Shown one piece after another: positions 26,589-37,118 of a DNA stretch of 64,000 bases (positions within the stretch are counted from its first letter, which is position 1; each line of letters begins with the position of its first letter). The translations under genes were made by a program, and so were the position numbers. The DNA is from [Clostridium] polysaccharolyticum (lineage in GTDB: Bacteria > Bacillota > Clostridia > Lachnospirales > Lachnospiraceae), in the NCBI RefSeq assembly GCF_900111595.1, contig NZ_FOHN01000014.1, positions 1 to 64,000 of the forward strand, written 5' to 3'. The notes beneath the pieces are model-generated. The model did not search any database and had not been told where the DNA came from. It was given only the letters and a program-made list of their open reading frames with translations.

Positions 26589-29360
26589 TCAGATTAAGCT
26601 TCCATTGTAAAATACTTGCATTCCGCTTTCCTTTAATCCAGATACATTGGACCAGTCTGTATTGGTTATACGTGCCTGAATATCAATGGAACCTGAATTT
26701 GGAGCAAAACTGAATGCTTCTGTAAAGTTAATCCTTACAACATATTCGTTTCCAGATTTCGTAACAGCTGCTTTTACACCAGATGAGATGCTCTTATAGT
26801 AAGGAGCTACATTTAACTGTGCTGCTGCGTTATCAATCCATAAATTCATATCTTTTGTATCATTCTTTGTGAAACGATATTCAATTGATAATTTTGATAA
26901 ATCAATTGCACTAGAACCTTCATTTTTAATCTGATATACCTGATTTAAAGAACCTGTTCCTGAAGTAGATGCTGTCACTTTAATACCACTTGCAGATACT
27001 GGTGCTTTAGAAGGTGCTACGCTTGGCGCTACACTTGGTTTCACGCTTGGTGCTACCGATGGTTTCACACTTGGTGATGGACTTGGTTTTACGGATGGTG
27101 ATGGACTTGGTGCAATTGATGGTGCTACACTTGGTGCCACACTTGGCTGTACTGGCGTGCTTCCATTACCGCCAACACGATCCATCTGTGCTAAAGATAA
27201 TACGAATGCTGAGTTCCAGTAAATATCAACTTCATTTGTAGAATAGCATTCAGAATGGTCTACATAACATTTTGCTGGTGCTTCACCCTGTACATATGCT
27301 TTTGCAATGCTATCTTCTATATCAGCATCTGGTCCACCTACCATTGCACCTTTGATGGCCTGTCCTGCTGCCATAGATGGCCTGTGATGTGGGTTCTTAG
27401 GAGAAACGGTACCATAACCTGTTACATAAGACATTCCCATAGGGTTCTTACCAAGAATATAATTTACATGTTCAATTGCTGAGTTCTTATATTCCTGTTT
27501 TCCGCTAATCTTGTAAGCATCCATCATTAAGTTTGCATAGTTTAGAGTAACCATGTTACTTCCCCAGATGAAATTATTTCCTGTGGAAATTCCATAAGCC
27601 TCGCCCTGTGCATTGCTTAATAATCCATTTGCTACGGATAAAATCTTGCTTTCAATCTTGGATTTAATAGAAGAATCCTGATTTGCAGCTTTTAAGTATA
27701 ATACATTCCCATACTGGCCAACTGACTGCCAGCCATATTCTGTTTCAACACCTGAATTTACATAATTCTTAAATGCATTATGGTATGTGCTGTCACCAGT
27801 TGCATAATATAGTGCTGCTGCTGCATAGTATCTTTCATCACGGTCATTGTTATCACCATATTCACCTGTGTTGATGCCACTTGGGTTTACTACTCTTTGA
27901 GAACCATGAGAGCTTAAATAATTCCATGCTTTTTTCGCTGCATCTAAACATGTTTTTGCAAATGATGCATCTGTATTTTTATATGTATCGTAAGCTAATG
28001 CCATACAAGCTGCGAAATCACCAGTTGCAGTTGTAGAAATTGGGCATACGATTAATTCATTGGTTTCTTTGTCTGGCATTACATAAGATGGGAAGTCAGC
28101 ACAGGTTACTTTGTGATATACACCACCGCTTCCTTGATCCTGCATCTTAAGCATCCATTTAAATTGTCCTTTTAATTCATCTAATACATCCGCTGTTCCA
28201 TTGCCACTCTCTGGAATATTGGTGTTATCAGAAAATGCAGCTTTATTAGCCTGATAAGCCAGTAAAATATCAGAAACTGCCTTGGATGTAGCAACTACAT
28301 AACGTCCATAGTCACCAGCATCATGCCATCCGCCAGAAACATCAATGTAATTATTGGTTCCGAAGATACGAGCTTTTGCTGTATGGCAAGCTGGATGTGC
28401 AAATGCACCGCCAAGAGAACTTGGAATTGCTTCACATCTTTGTAAATAGAAAAATCTCATGGAATCTTCAAATACATCATCATATACGGAATCGCTAATT
28501 GCAAATTCAAAAGAATCTGAACATCCATTTGATACAATCTTATAAGTACCTGGTGTTGTTACCTTTGAAAAATCTGCTATTTTATTGGATTCACGAGCGA
28601 TGGAACTGCTTTTTGAAGTAAGAGATCCTGTGTAAACAGTTTTGTTTGTTTCTGTGTTTACTACAGAGAAGCTGCTGCCCATGTTAGAACCACGTAATAC
28701 AGCGATTTTTGTATCCGTTGTTTTATAACCAATCTGGTTAAGATTGATATCCTGTTGTTTCTTTTCATCGGATGAATAATTAATGTTGCTTCCGTCTAAT
28801 AATTTTAACTCTACATTATCCAGATAAATCTGGTGTGCTGGTAAAGAAGCACCACAGTTCCCTACACTAAAGCAAAGTCTTGGAACAATGTCATTTTCTT
28901 CTTTCATTGTAAACTTAACATCTACTCTTTGTGTAGAACTGTTTGTTTTTACACTTCCGTCATAATATCCACGGTAATCTCCACCATTTAACTGGATTCT
29001 GTACTCTACTGTTCTAGCGATGGAAGAAGAAATATCAAAAGATAATTCATACACACCGCCTTTATACATCTGGAATCCTTCATGATATGCCTGCATGGAA
29101 TAATTCACGGTTCCTGTATCCTGTACATTCAGAACTAATTTTCCATTGCTGACATTCATAGTTCCTTTTCCGCCTTCTGCTGTGAAATAGTTCCAGTCAG
29201 CTAATCCATTGTTTAAATTGCCATTGGTAATTAAGTTTGTGTTTGTTGGCTGCTGTTGCTGCTGAGCTGCTTTTACAGCAATTGTACCTTGAACTGGCCC
29301 TGCTACTGGAGCTGCTGCTAATGCTAAAGCAGCCAGTACTGCTAATCCTCTTTTTCTCAT
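26589..29360 (-). CDS. Secreted GH9 endoglucanase with CBM4-like and CBM3-like modules
   Basis: A 923-residue extracellular cellulase. Order: signal peptide (about 1-32), a Gln-rich spacer, a CBM4/9-type beta-sandwich (about 42-190), the Ig-like CelD N-terminal domain (about 203-290, starting INLNQIGY), a GH9 catalytic domain (about 297-742), a Pro/Ser/Ala/Val linker of repeated APSV units, and a CBM3-like module (about 805-923). Catalytic residues fit GH9: WHDAGDYGRY with aspartates near 347-350 and the proton donor Glu about 710 in TNEVDIYWNSAF; NPHHRPS is the conserved His/Arg block. It cleaves beta-1,4-glucan. It starts 75 bases after the GH26 gene with AAGGGAG upstream, so both are likely one transcript. 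Confidence 0.95.
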   Translation of the reverse strand: MRKRGLAVLAALALAAAPVAGPVQGTIAVKAAQQQQQPTNTNLITNGNLNNGLADWNYFTAEGGKGTMNVSNGKLVLNVQDTGTVNYSMQAYHEGFQMYKGGVYELSFDISSSIARTVEYRIQLNGGDYRGYYDGSVKTNSSTQRVDVKFTMKEENDIVPRLCFSVGNCGASLPAHQIYLDNVELKLLDGSNINYSSDEKKQQDINLNQIGYKTTDTKIAVLRGSNMGSSFSVVNTETNKTVYTGSLTSKSSSIARESNKIADFSKVTTPGTYKIVSNGCSDSFEFAISDSVYDDVFEDSMRFFYLQRCEAIPSSLGGAFAHPACHTAKARIFGTNNYIDVSGGWHDAGDYGRYVVATSKAVSDILLAYQANKAAFSDNTNIPESGNGTADVLDELKGQFKWMLKMQDQGSGGVYHKVTCADFPSYVMPDKETNELIVCPISTTATGDFAACMALAYDTYKNTDASFAKTCLDAAKKAWNYLSSHGSQRVVNPSGINTGEYGDNNDRDERYYAAAALYYATGDSTYHNAFKNYVNSGVETEYGWQSVGQYGNVLYLKAANQDSSIKSKIESKILSVANGLLSNAQGEAYGISTGNNFIWGSNMVTLNYANLMMDAYKISGKQEYKNSAIEHVNYILGKNPMGMSYVTGYGTVSPKNPHHRPSMAAGQAIKGAMVGGPDADIEDSIAKAYVQGEAPAKCYVDHSECYSTNEVDIYWNSAFVLSLAQMDRVGGNGSTPVQPSVAPSVAPSIAPSPSPSVKPSPSPSVKPSVAPSVKPSVAPSVAPSKAPVSASGIKVTASTSGTGSLNQVYQIKNEGSSAIDLSKLSIEYRFTKNDTKDMNLWIDNAAAQLNVAPYYKSISSGVKAAVTKSGNEYVVRINFTEAFSFAPNSGSIDIQARITNTDWSNVSGLKESGMQVFYNGSLI

Positions 29361-29435
29361 AGTATCATTCTCCCTTTTAAAATATTTTTTGTTAAGCTTG
29401 CTCTATTGTTTTTTTTTCTTATTGCTTGCACACAA

Positions 29436-30869
29436 TTAATAAAGCACTGTCAAGTCTTTCTCTGTAAATCCTGCTCCAATGCTGGACCAGTCATCATTTG
29501 CCATACGGACCTGAATCTGCACACTGCCCGTATTTGGCTGTAAAGTAAATGCATTTTTAAATGTTAATTCTAATACATAATTGCCTGCATCTTTTTTAAT
29601 GACAGTATTTACGTCTGAATTAAAACTTGTATAATAAGGTGCCACATTTAACTGTGCTGCTGCATTGTCTACGAATACATTCATATTTTTTGCATCTGCT
29701 TTCTGGAATGTATAACGGATTGTTAATTTAGACAAATCAACTGCACTGCCATTGGATGTAATAGTGTAAACCTGATTTACAGAACCAGATGCTGTTGTAT
29801 TTACTTTTACATCTACATTTCCAGATGGTGCTTTGCTTGGGTTTACAACAGGTGATGGACTTGGTGCTACGGATGGTTTTATGCTAGGTGCTACGGATGG
29901 TGCTACGCTAGGTTTTATGCTAGGTGCCACACTTGGAGCAGTGGAACCAGCTTTTAATGCCGCCTTAAATGCTGCCAAAGCAGAAGCACTTGAATTGATT
30001 CTCCAGTCAGTTTCTTTATTTTCACCGAACCAGGATACTAATTTGATTCTTGGATATTTTGTACGGATTGTATTAAATGTTTCCGTAATCCATGCTGCTT
30101 TATTACCACCAATTTCTGTACTAGAGAATTCCGTAATGAAAATTGGTTTGCTGATTGCACACAATGCCTGGTATGGAGCTGCGAAAATGGAATCAAATGA
30201 CTGCCATGTACTTCCCCAGGACTGTGTTGTTCCCCAGTTATAACCATCAATTGCGATATAATCTACATAAGCATCGCCAGGATAGTGTCCTGTATATGTA
30301 CTTCCAGAACCACAGTTGCCTGCATTTACGTTCCAGATAAACTTAACATTTTTTGCACCCTGCTGACGGAAAATATCAACAACATGACGATACGCTGCAA
30401 TGTAAGTCTGATTTGTATTTACCTTACTGTCACCGATTGCCCAGTCATACCAGTTTCCGTTTGCTTCATGCATTAAAGAAATATTGATTTCTTTATTATA
30501 TGCTTTCATATCATTTGCCATCTGTCTGATGTAGCTGTCTTTCTGGCCGCTGCTGATAGCGGTATTGCTTAGTCCCCATGGCTCCCATGTGATAATAGCC
30601 TGTGAACCGTTATTATAGATAGAATCCATAATAGTATTTTTAATGGAATTGAAATTCGTACTCCAATCCATATATGCCATAACGGTATCCAACTTATAAT
30701 CCGCTAACGACTGCCAGGTATTGATTTCAGATGTATTGGCCTGCACCCCAAGCCATGCACCTATTTTCAAACCGCTATCGTTCATGGAAATGCTTGCAGA
30801 TACTGTACTGACGCACATTGCAATAGCAAGAACTGCTGTTGCTAAAATTTTTGTTACTCTCTTTTTCAT
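29436..30869 (-). CDS. Secreted GH26 beta-mannanase-type glycanase with CBM3-like module
   Basis: A 477-residue exported enzyme. The start MKKRVTKILAT (ATG 30867-30869) follows GGGAGG; an upstream ATG at 30932 would add 21 residues before the signal peptide and is rejected. After the signal peptide (about 1-27) comes a GH26 barrel to about 310, with the acid/base Glu135 in LMHEANGNWYDW and the nucleophile Glu247 in FITEFSSTE. Linkers of APSIKPSV units lead to a CBM3-like module (about 370-477) very similar to that of the GH9 cellulase. GH26 enzymes act on beta-mannan, and a few on mixed-linkage glucan; the choice is not certain here. First gene of the GH26-GH9 pair. Confidence 0.92.
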   Translation of the reverse strand: MKKRVTKILATAVLAIAMCVSTVSASISMNDSGLKIGAWLGVQANTSEINTWQSLADYKLDTVMAYMDWSTNFNSIKNTIMDSIYNNGSQAIITWEPWGLSNTAISSGQKDSYIRQMANDMKAYNKEINISLMHEANGNWYDWAIGDSKVNTNQTYIAAYRHVVDIFRQQGAKNVKFIWNVNAGNCGSGSTYTGHYPGDAYVDYIAIDGYNWGTTQSWGSTWQSFDSIFAAPYQALCAISKPIFITEFSSTEIGGNKAAWITETFNTIRTKYPRIKLVSWFGENKETDWRINSSASALAAFKAALKAGSTAPSVAPSIKPSVAPSVAPSIKPSVAPSPSPVVNPSKAPSGNVDVKVNTTASGSVNQVYTITSNGSAVDLSKLTIRYTFQKADAKNMNVFVDNAAAQLNVAPYYTSFNSDVNTVIKKDAGNYVLELTFKNAFTLQPNTGSVQIQVRMANDDWSSIGAGFTEKDLTVLY

Positions 30870-30903
30870 AGATTTACCTCCCTTTAATCCGTTACTTTGT
30901 CTT

Positions 30904-30932
30904 ATTATAAAACCATATAAAATGCAAAGCAA
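30904..30932 (-). promoter_or_regulatory. Putative GH26-GH9 promoter
   Basis: TTGCTT (30927-30932, minus), 17-base spacer, perfect TATAAT (30904-30909). The transcript would have a leader of about 28 bases. Confidence 0.6.
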
Positions 30933-30966
30933 ACACTATCATGTTACAGAATGTTGACTATATAAT

Positions 30967-31038
30967 TCAGGTGCGCAACATGCATAAATTCCTTACGTAT
31001 TCTGCATTATCTTTAAATACTCTGCTAACAGATTTCAT
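30967..31038 (-). CDS. 23-residue small ORF with ideal ribosome binding site
   Basis: ATG at 31036-31038, TGA at 30967-30969. AAGGAGG lies seven bases upstream, the best Shine-Dalgarno in the area, and a TTGAGT-N18-TATAAT promoter lies just before it. The peptide MKSVSRVFKDNAEYVRNLCM plus LRT is basic with one Cys and no membrane segment. It sits 98 bases upstream of the GH26 start. It could be a regulatory leader peptide, a secreted-signal precursor or a remnant gene start. No family is recognised. Confidence 0.5.
   Translation of the reverse strand: MKSVSRVFKDNAEYVRNLCMLRT
30971..30978. promoter_or_regulatory. Candidate LacI-type operator, GH26 upstream region
   Basis: GTGCGCAA differs by one base from the TTGCGCAA palindrome found three times around the LacI-family gene. 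It lies about 40 bases upstream of the GH26 -35 element, inside the end of the 23-codon ORF. Confidence 0.4.
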
Positions 31039-31064
31039 TCTCTCGCCTCCTTTCTTATACTTCT

Positions 31065-31094
31065 ATTATACTATTAAGTTATTATGTTACTCAA
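31065..31094 (-). promoter_or_regulatory. Promoter of the 23-codon ORF
   Basis: TTGAGT (31089-31094, minus), 18-base spacer, perfect TATAAT (31065-31070); the start codon is 27 bases downstream. Confidence 0.6.
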
Positions 31095-31150
31095 AACTTA
31101 TTTTGTAAAAATGCATAAAGTTTGCGTTTTCCAGGGCTTTCGCTGTTTAA

Positions 31151-31225
31151 AGAGGACTTAGGCTCTGCCACGTCAGGCGGGTATAATTAATTTTGTTTCC
31201 CGCCTGTGTGCTTTTAAGCCCCTCT
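31151..31225. other. Nested inverted-repeat element, possible structured RNA
   Basis: Three collinear complementary pairs: AGAGG (31151-31155) with CCTCT (31221-31225), GGCT (31161-31164) with AGCC (31217-31220), and CAGGCGGG (31174-31181) with CCCGCCTG (31199-31206), enclosing an AT-rich loop. It is GC-rich against its surroundings. There is no U-run on either side, so it is not a standard terminator. It falls in the 3' UTR of the 31234-31875 gene. Confidence 0.5.
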
Positions 31226-31233
31226 CTCTATTT

Positions 31234-31875
31234 TCATGAAAACACCCAGAACCTTCCATCGGGCATTGGATACATTTTTCCTGTCATGCGATTTTTTATT
31301 TGTCCAGTATGCAAGTCGCGTATCAAAACACAAGACGGCTCTTTGGATGTTGCATCTTTTTGAAAATACAGATTATCCAGATCACGAAACATAAAAACTT
31401 CGTTTTTTTCAATCGGAATCTCACACGTCTCTGGCCAAATTACTCTATAGCTATCTTCTTTAGGTTTATACCCTAGCAGTAATGGCCTTGTTTTTAATGA
31501 GAGATTCGTATATTCCTGTTGTATATCCAATGTTACTTCTGCCAGAAGTGTCAGCTTCTGTTTTTCTGGCTGATAATAAAGTATCTGAAATTTTTTCCTT
31601 TCAAAATCAGCTGCCAGAAAAGCTAATTTTCCTTCATCATAAACAGGTGGAGCAATATAACGGTTTTTCTCTATAGTAAGTGGGCAATGTTTTTTTCCAT
31701 CTGGAAAATGTAGCAAGGAACACATTGTGCCTTGATACTCGCCTTCATTCCTAAACATTTCACTAGCCTGGTAAAATGTAAGAGGACTTTCTATACAGGA
31801 ATACCACTGTTCTGTGCCTAATACTGGCTCTAAGGTACAATGGGCGAGACCTTCAAATATTTTTTTACGTAACAT
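31234..31875 (-). CDS. Hypothetical protein, 213 residues
   Basis: A soluble-looking protein with no signal peptide and no membrane segment, so cytoplasmic. It starts at ATG 31873-31875 with AGAGG six bases upstream. Repeating short strands (for example KFQILYYQPEKQKLTLLAEV, VFMFRDLDNLYFQ and VLIRDLHTGQIKNRMTG) suggest a beta-rich fold like propeller blades, but I recognise no family. It lies between the galactanase (with a terminator 105 bases upstream) and the GH26 gene. Its position inside the glycan island is the only hint of function. Confidence 0.75.
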   Translation of the reverse strand: MLRKKIFEGLAHCTLEPVLGTEQWYSCIESPLTFYQASEMFRNEGEYQGTMCSLLHFPDGKKHCPLTIEKNRYIAPPVYDEGKLAFLAADFERKKFQILYYQPEKQKLTLLAEVTLDIQQEYTNLSLKTRPLLLGYKPKEDSYRVIWPETCEIPIEKNEVFMFRDLDNLYFQKDATSKEPSCVLIRDLHTGQIKNRMTGKMYPMPDGRFWVFS

Positions 31876-31980
31876 ATGCTACCTCTTTTCATTGCATGGA
31901 TATATATATTGTTATTATTGGATTTTGATGGGATGAGATATGCATTGGCATGGTAAAACAATTTTCTGTATAAAGAAACG

Positions 31981-32016
31981 GCATCCACTTAATCTCTACA
32001 GAATAATTGGATGCCA
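31981..32016 (-). terminator. Terminator of the GH53 gene
   Basis: 8-bp stem GGCATCCA / TGGATGCC with a 20-base loop; the minus strand continues GTTTCTTTA. About 40 bases after the GH53 stop. Confidence 0.65.
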
Positions 32017-32055
32017 TTTTCTATTCATAATATTCTATTTTGATGTACCCGCTTC

Positions 32056-35223
<3,168 letters not shown>

Positions 35224-35284
35224 AAATTGACAATTCCCAATTTCTCAAAGAAATTTCCTTAAAAGTTATTAGGGAATTGGCAAA

Positions 35285-35690
35285 TAAGGACTTAAACTTC
35301 CTTATGCCAACCCATGTAAATAAAGAGGTCGGTGGCAGATATTCTGGTCATAACTGGCAAATGCCACGGATATCATAACAATCAGTGGGATTACCATAAA
35401 CATAACCACACCTAGAATTGGAAAGAACAAAAGCGTTACGTGGAATTTCTAATCCAGATAAGACTTTACATCCTCCCCAAAAGAACTGGTGTGTTTTCCT
35501 TGTTCCGCCACCTCCTGCCACCGGTACACTTTTACCCGATTCCACAGGTAAAGGGTTGCGAAAGCAAGAATGATTAGAACCGTAATAATACAAAATCATA
35601 CTATCTCAAAGGAATGATTGTAATCATTGACCTCATTTTTCCGTATTTTAAACAAAATCAGCATAAAACATATATAACTGCCACTAGTAA
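35285..35690 (-). pseudogene. MalF/GanP-type sugar ABC permease, broken
   Basis: Minus-strand translation gives VLIILAFATLYLWNRVKVYR, then WQEVAEQGKHTSSFGEDVKS and YLD, an in-frame TAG, KFHVTLLFFPILGVVMFMVI followed by PLIVMISVAFASYDQN, then after a frameshift PPTSLFTWVGIRKFKSLF. This is the N-terminal third of MalF-like permeases such as GanP: first helices, the FxxPxLGVVMFMVxPLIVMISxAFxxYD block and PPxxLFTWVG. The rest, including the EAA loop that contacts the ATPase, is missing, and upstream codons carry more stops (IV, stop, FCIIT). The remnant lies between a LacI-controlled promoter and the GH53 galactanase, as expected for a ganP relic. The 83-codon ATG frame over the same bases is out of register. 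Confidence 0.85.
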
Positions 35691-35759
35691 CAATAATACT
35701 GCAGCCGTTCTTTTCCTTATGTTACTTCTTCCATCAAAATAAGTCCCCCCTAGCTTATT

Positions 35760-35767
35760 TTGCGCAA
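35760..35767. promoter_or_regulatory. LacI-type operator O1
   Basis: TTGCGCAA, a perfect palindrome with central CG as in LacI-family sites, starts ten or so bases downstream of the inferred transcript start of the permease-remnant/GH53 promoter. The 19 bases TTGCGCAATCAGTTGTTCT match O3 (36990 onward) at 15 positions. Confidence 0.7.
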
Positions 35768-35784
35768 TCAGTTGTTCTTTTTAT

Positions 35785-35813
35785 AGTATAGAATAACCCA
35801 AAATTATTGTCAA
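35785..35813 (-). promoter_or_regulatory. Promoter of the permease remnant and GH53
   Basis: TTGACA (35808-35813, minus), 17-base spacer, TATACT (35785-35790): a near-consensus promoter. Operators lie just downstream (35760) and about 95 bases upstream (35901). Confidence 0.75.
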
Positions 35814-35900
35814 TGAATATACATAATGAGATATTTTTTCATTTTATGTACAATATGCACAAATAAAATCCCTAAATTTGGAGGAATTCCCTTTTTTCTG

Positions 35901-35908
35901 TTGCGCAA
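35901..35908. promoter_or_regulatory. LacI-type operator O2
   Basis: TTGCGCAA palindrome, 141 bases centre to centre from O1, 14 bases beyond the LacI gene stop. The spacing would allow loop formation over the promoter. Confidence 0.65.
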
Positions 35909-35921
35909 TTTATTTTTTTCA

Positions 35922-36935
35922 TTATTTAGTTGAATTATTTATGATCACTTGATAACCTAATTTTTTTACATTAGGAACTTCTTTTCCATCTAGCAGATCT
36001 AATATGGTTTTTGCTGCTATGACCCCTTCTTCGTTATTATCAAAATTCAAGCAGGTAATAGCTGGCCGATGGTTTTCTAAAATGCTGCTGTTAAAAAAGG
36101 AGGCAACCTTTAAATCTTCTGGTATGATAATACCGTCATGACTGCACTTATGCAAAACAAAGTTACAAATGCTGTCATCCATACACAGAATACAATCTGC
36201 CTGCTGTACCATCAGTTCCTCTACTGCATTTTCTACTAATACTGCCGTAATTGAATTTTCATAAATAAGCTGCTGATCTGCTTCCAGTCCCAATTCCTTA
36301 AATGCATCCAGATAACCTTGATACCTGCTTTGAGTTACCATATGTCTTGTATCTCCACCAATTAAGCCTATTTTTTTCATTCCCCGCATAAGAAGCAGCG
36401 AAGTCAGCTCTTTGCAGCCTTCTCTATGGTCACAGTCTATCTGCGCCACTTCTTTATCATTGCACAAACCTAATGTTACAAATGGTATGTGAGATTCTTT
36501 TAAATATTCTACGATAATTCCATTCCTGTATGTTCTTGACACAATAACTCCATCTACTTTGTGATTAGACACAATCCTCTTTAGATTGGATATATCCATA
36601 TCCGATATACTTGCGACTACAACATCATAATCTCGGAGCGCAAGATAATTGCACATGCCTGCAACTACTGACTGAAAAAAAAGCTGTTCACTGACTCCAC
36701 AATCACTAGGTATTGTGACACAGATATTATAGGTTCTGGATTGCGCCAGTCCTTTTGCTACCGTACTTGGTTTATAATTATGTTTTTCTATATAAGACAA
36801 TACTTTGTTTCTTGTAGTCGCACCAACACGTCCTTTCCCTGAAATTGCACGAGAAACAGTAGTTTTAGAAACACCTAGTGCTTCCGCAACATCACTAATT
36901 GTCATGTTTTCCTTATTTTGCAGTTTCTCTTCCAT
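35922..36935 (-). CDS. LacI family transcriptional regulator, GanR-like by position
   Basis: A 337-residue repressor. The N-terminal helix-turn-helix and hinge read MTISDVAEALGVSKTTVSRA and KPSTVAKGLAQSRT, typical of LacI/GalR. The remaining 270 residues are a periplasmic-binding-protein-like sugar sensor in two lobes (DGVIVSRTY, IGLIGGDTRHMVTQSRYQGY, ADCILCMDDSICNFVLHKC). ATG at 36935 follows GGAAGGAGGG. Its promoter carries a TTGCGCAA box over the -35, pointing to autorepression, and two more boxes surround the promoter of the permease remnant and galactanase. It therefore probably controls galactan use and may also act on the GH26-GH9 genes. The inducer (galactobiose or similar) is inferred from neighbours. 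Confidence 0.93.
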   Translation of the reverse strand: MEEKLQNKENMTISDVAEALGVSKTTVSRAISGKGRVGATTRNKVLSYIEKHNYKPSTVAKGLAQSRTYNICVTIPSDCGVSEQLFFQSVVAGMCNYLALRDYDVVVASISDMDISNLKRIVSNHKVDGVIVSRTYRNGIIVEYLKESHIPFVTLGLCNDKEVAQIDCDHREGCKELTSLLLMRGMKKIGLIGGDTRHMVTQSRYQGYLDAFKELGLEADQQLIYENSITAVLVENAVEELMVQQADCILCMDDSICNFVLHKCSHDGIIIPEDLKVASFFNSSILENHRPAITCLNFDNNEEGVIAAKTILDLLDGKEVPNVKKLGYQVIINNSTK

Positions 36936-36968
36936 GCATTCCCTCCTTCCCCTTTTTCCTTTATCTTA

Positions 36969-36997
36969 TGTATAATATTGCTTAAATTTTTGCGCAA
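36969..36997 (-). promoter_or_regulatory. LacI gene promoter with overlapping operator O3
   Basis: TTGCGC (36992-36997, minus) as -35, 17-base spacer, TATACA (36969-36974) as -10. The operator palindrome TTGCGCAA (36990-36997) covers the -35, and a second dyad GCAAC-TG-GTTGC overlaps it. Confidence 0.65.
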
Positions 36998-37118
36998 CTG
37001 GTTGCTCTAATAAAAGAGTAACAAATTTGTTTTTCTTTCGCAAGATATGAATTGCTATTTTTTTGATGAAAATTTATGCATTGTTACAAGAAGCGAAGGA
37101 AAAAAATAGTTAAATAAC

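Noticed and set aside
31130-31230. c-di-GMP or ZTP riboswitch
   Set aside because: Short look-alike stretches (CGAAAG, CCGCCTG) occur, but the conserved core order of either class is not present.
35348-35599. 83-codon ATG frame on the minus strand
   Set aside because: Permease family sequence is in a different frame; this one is only an out-of-register reading of the broken gene.
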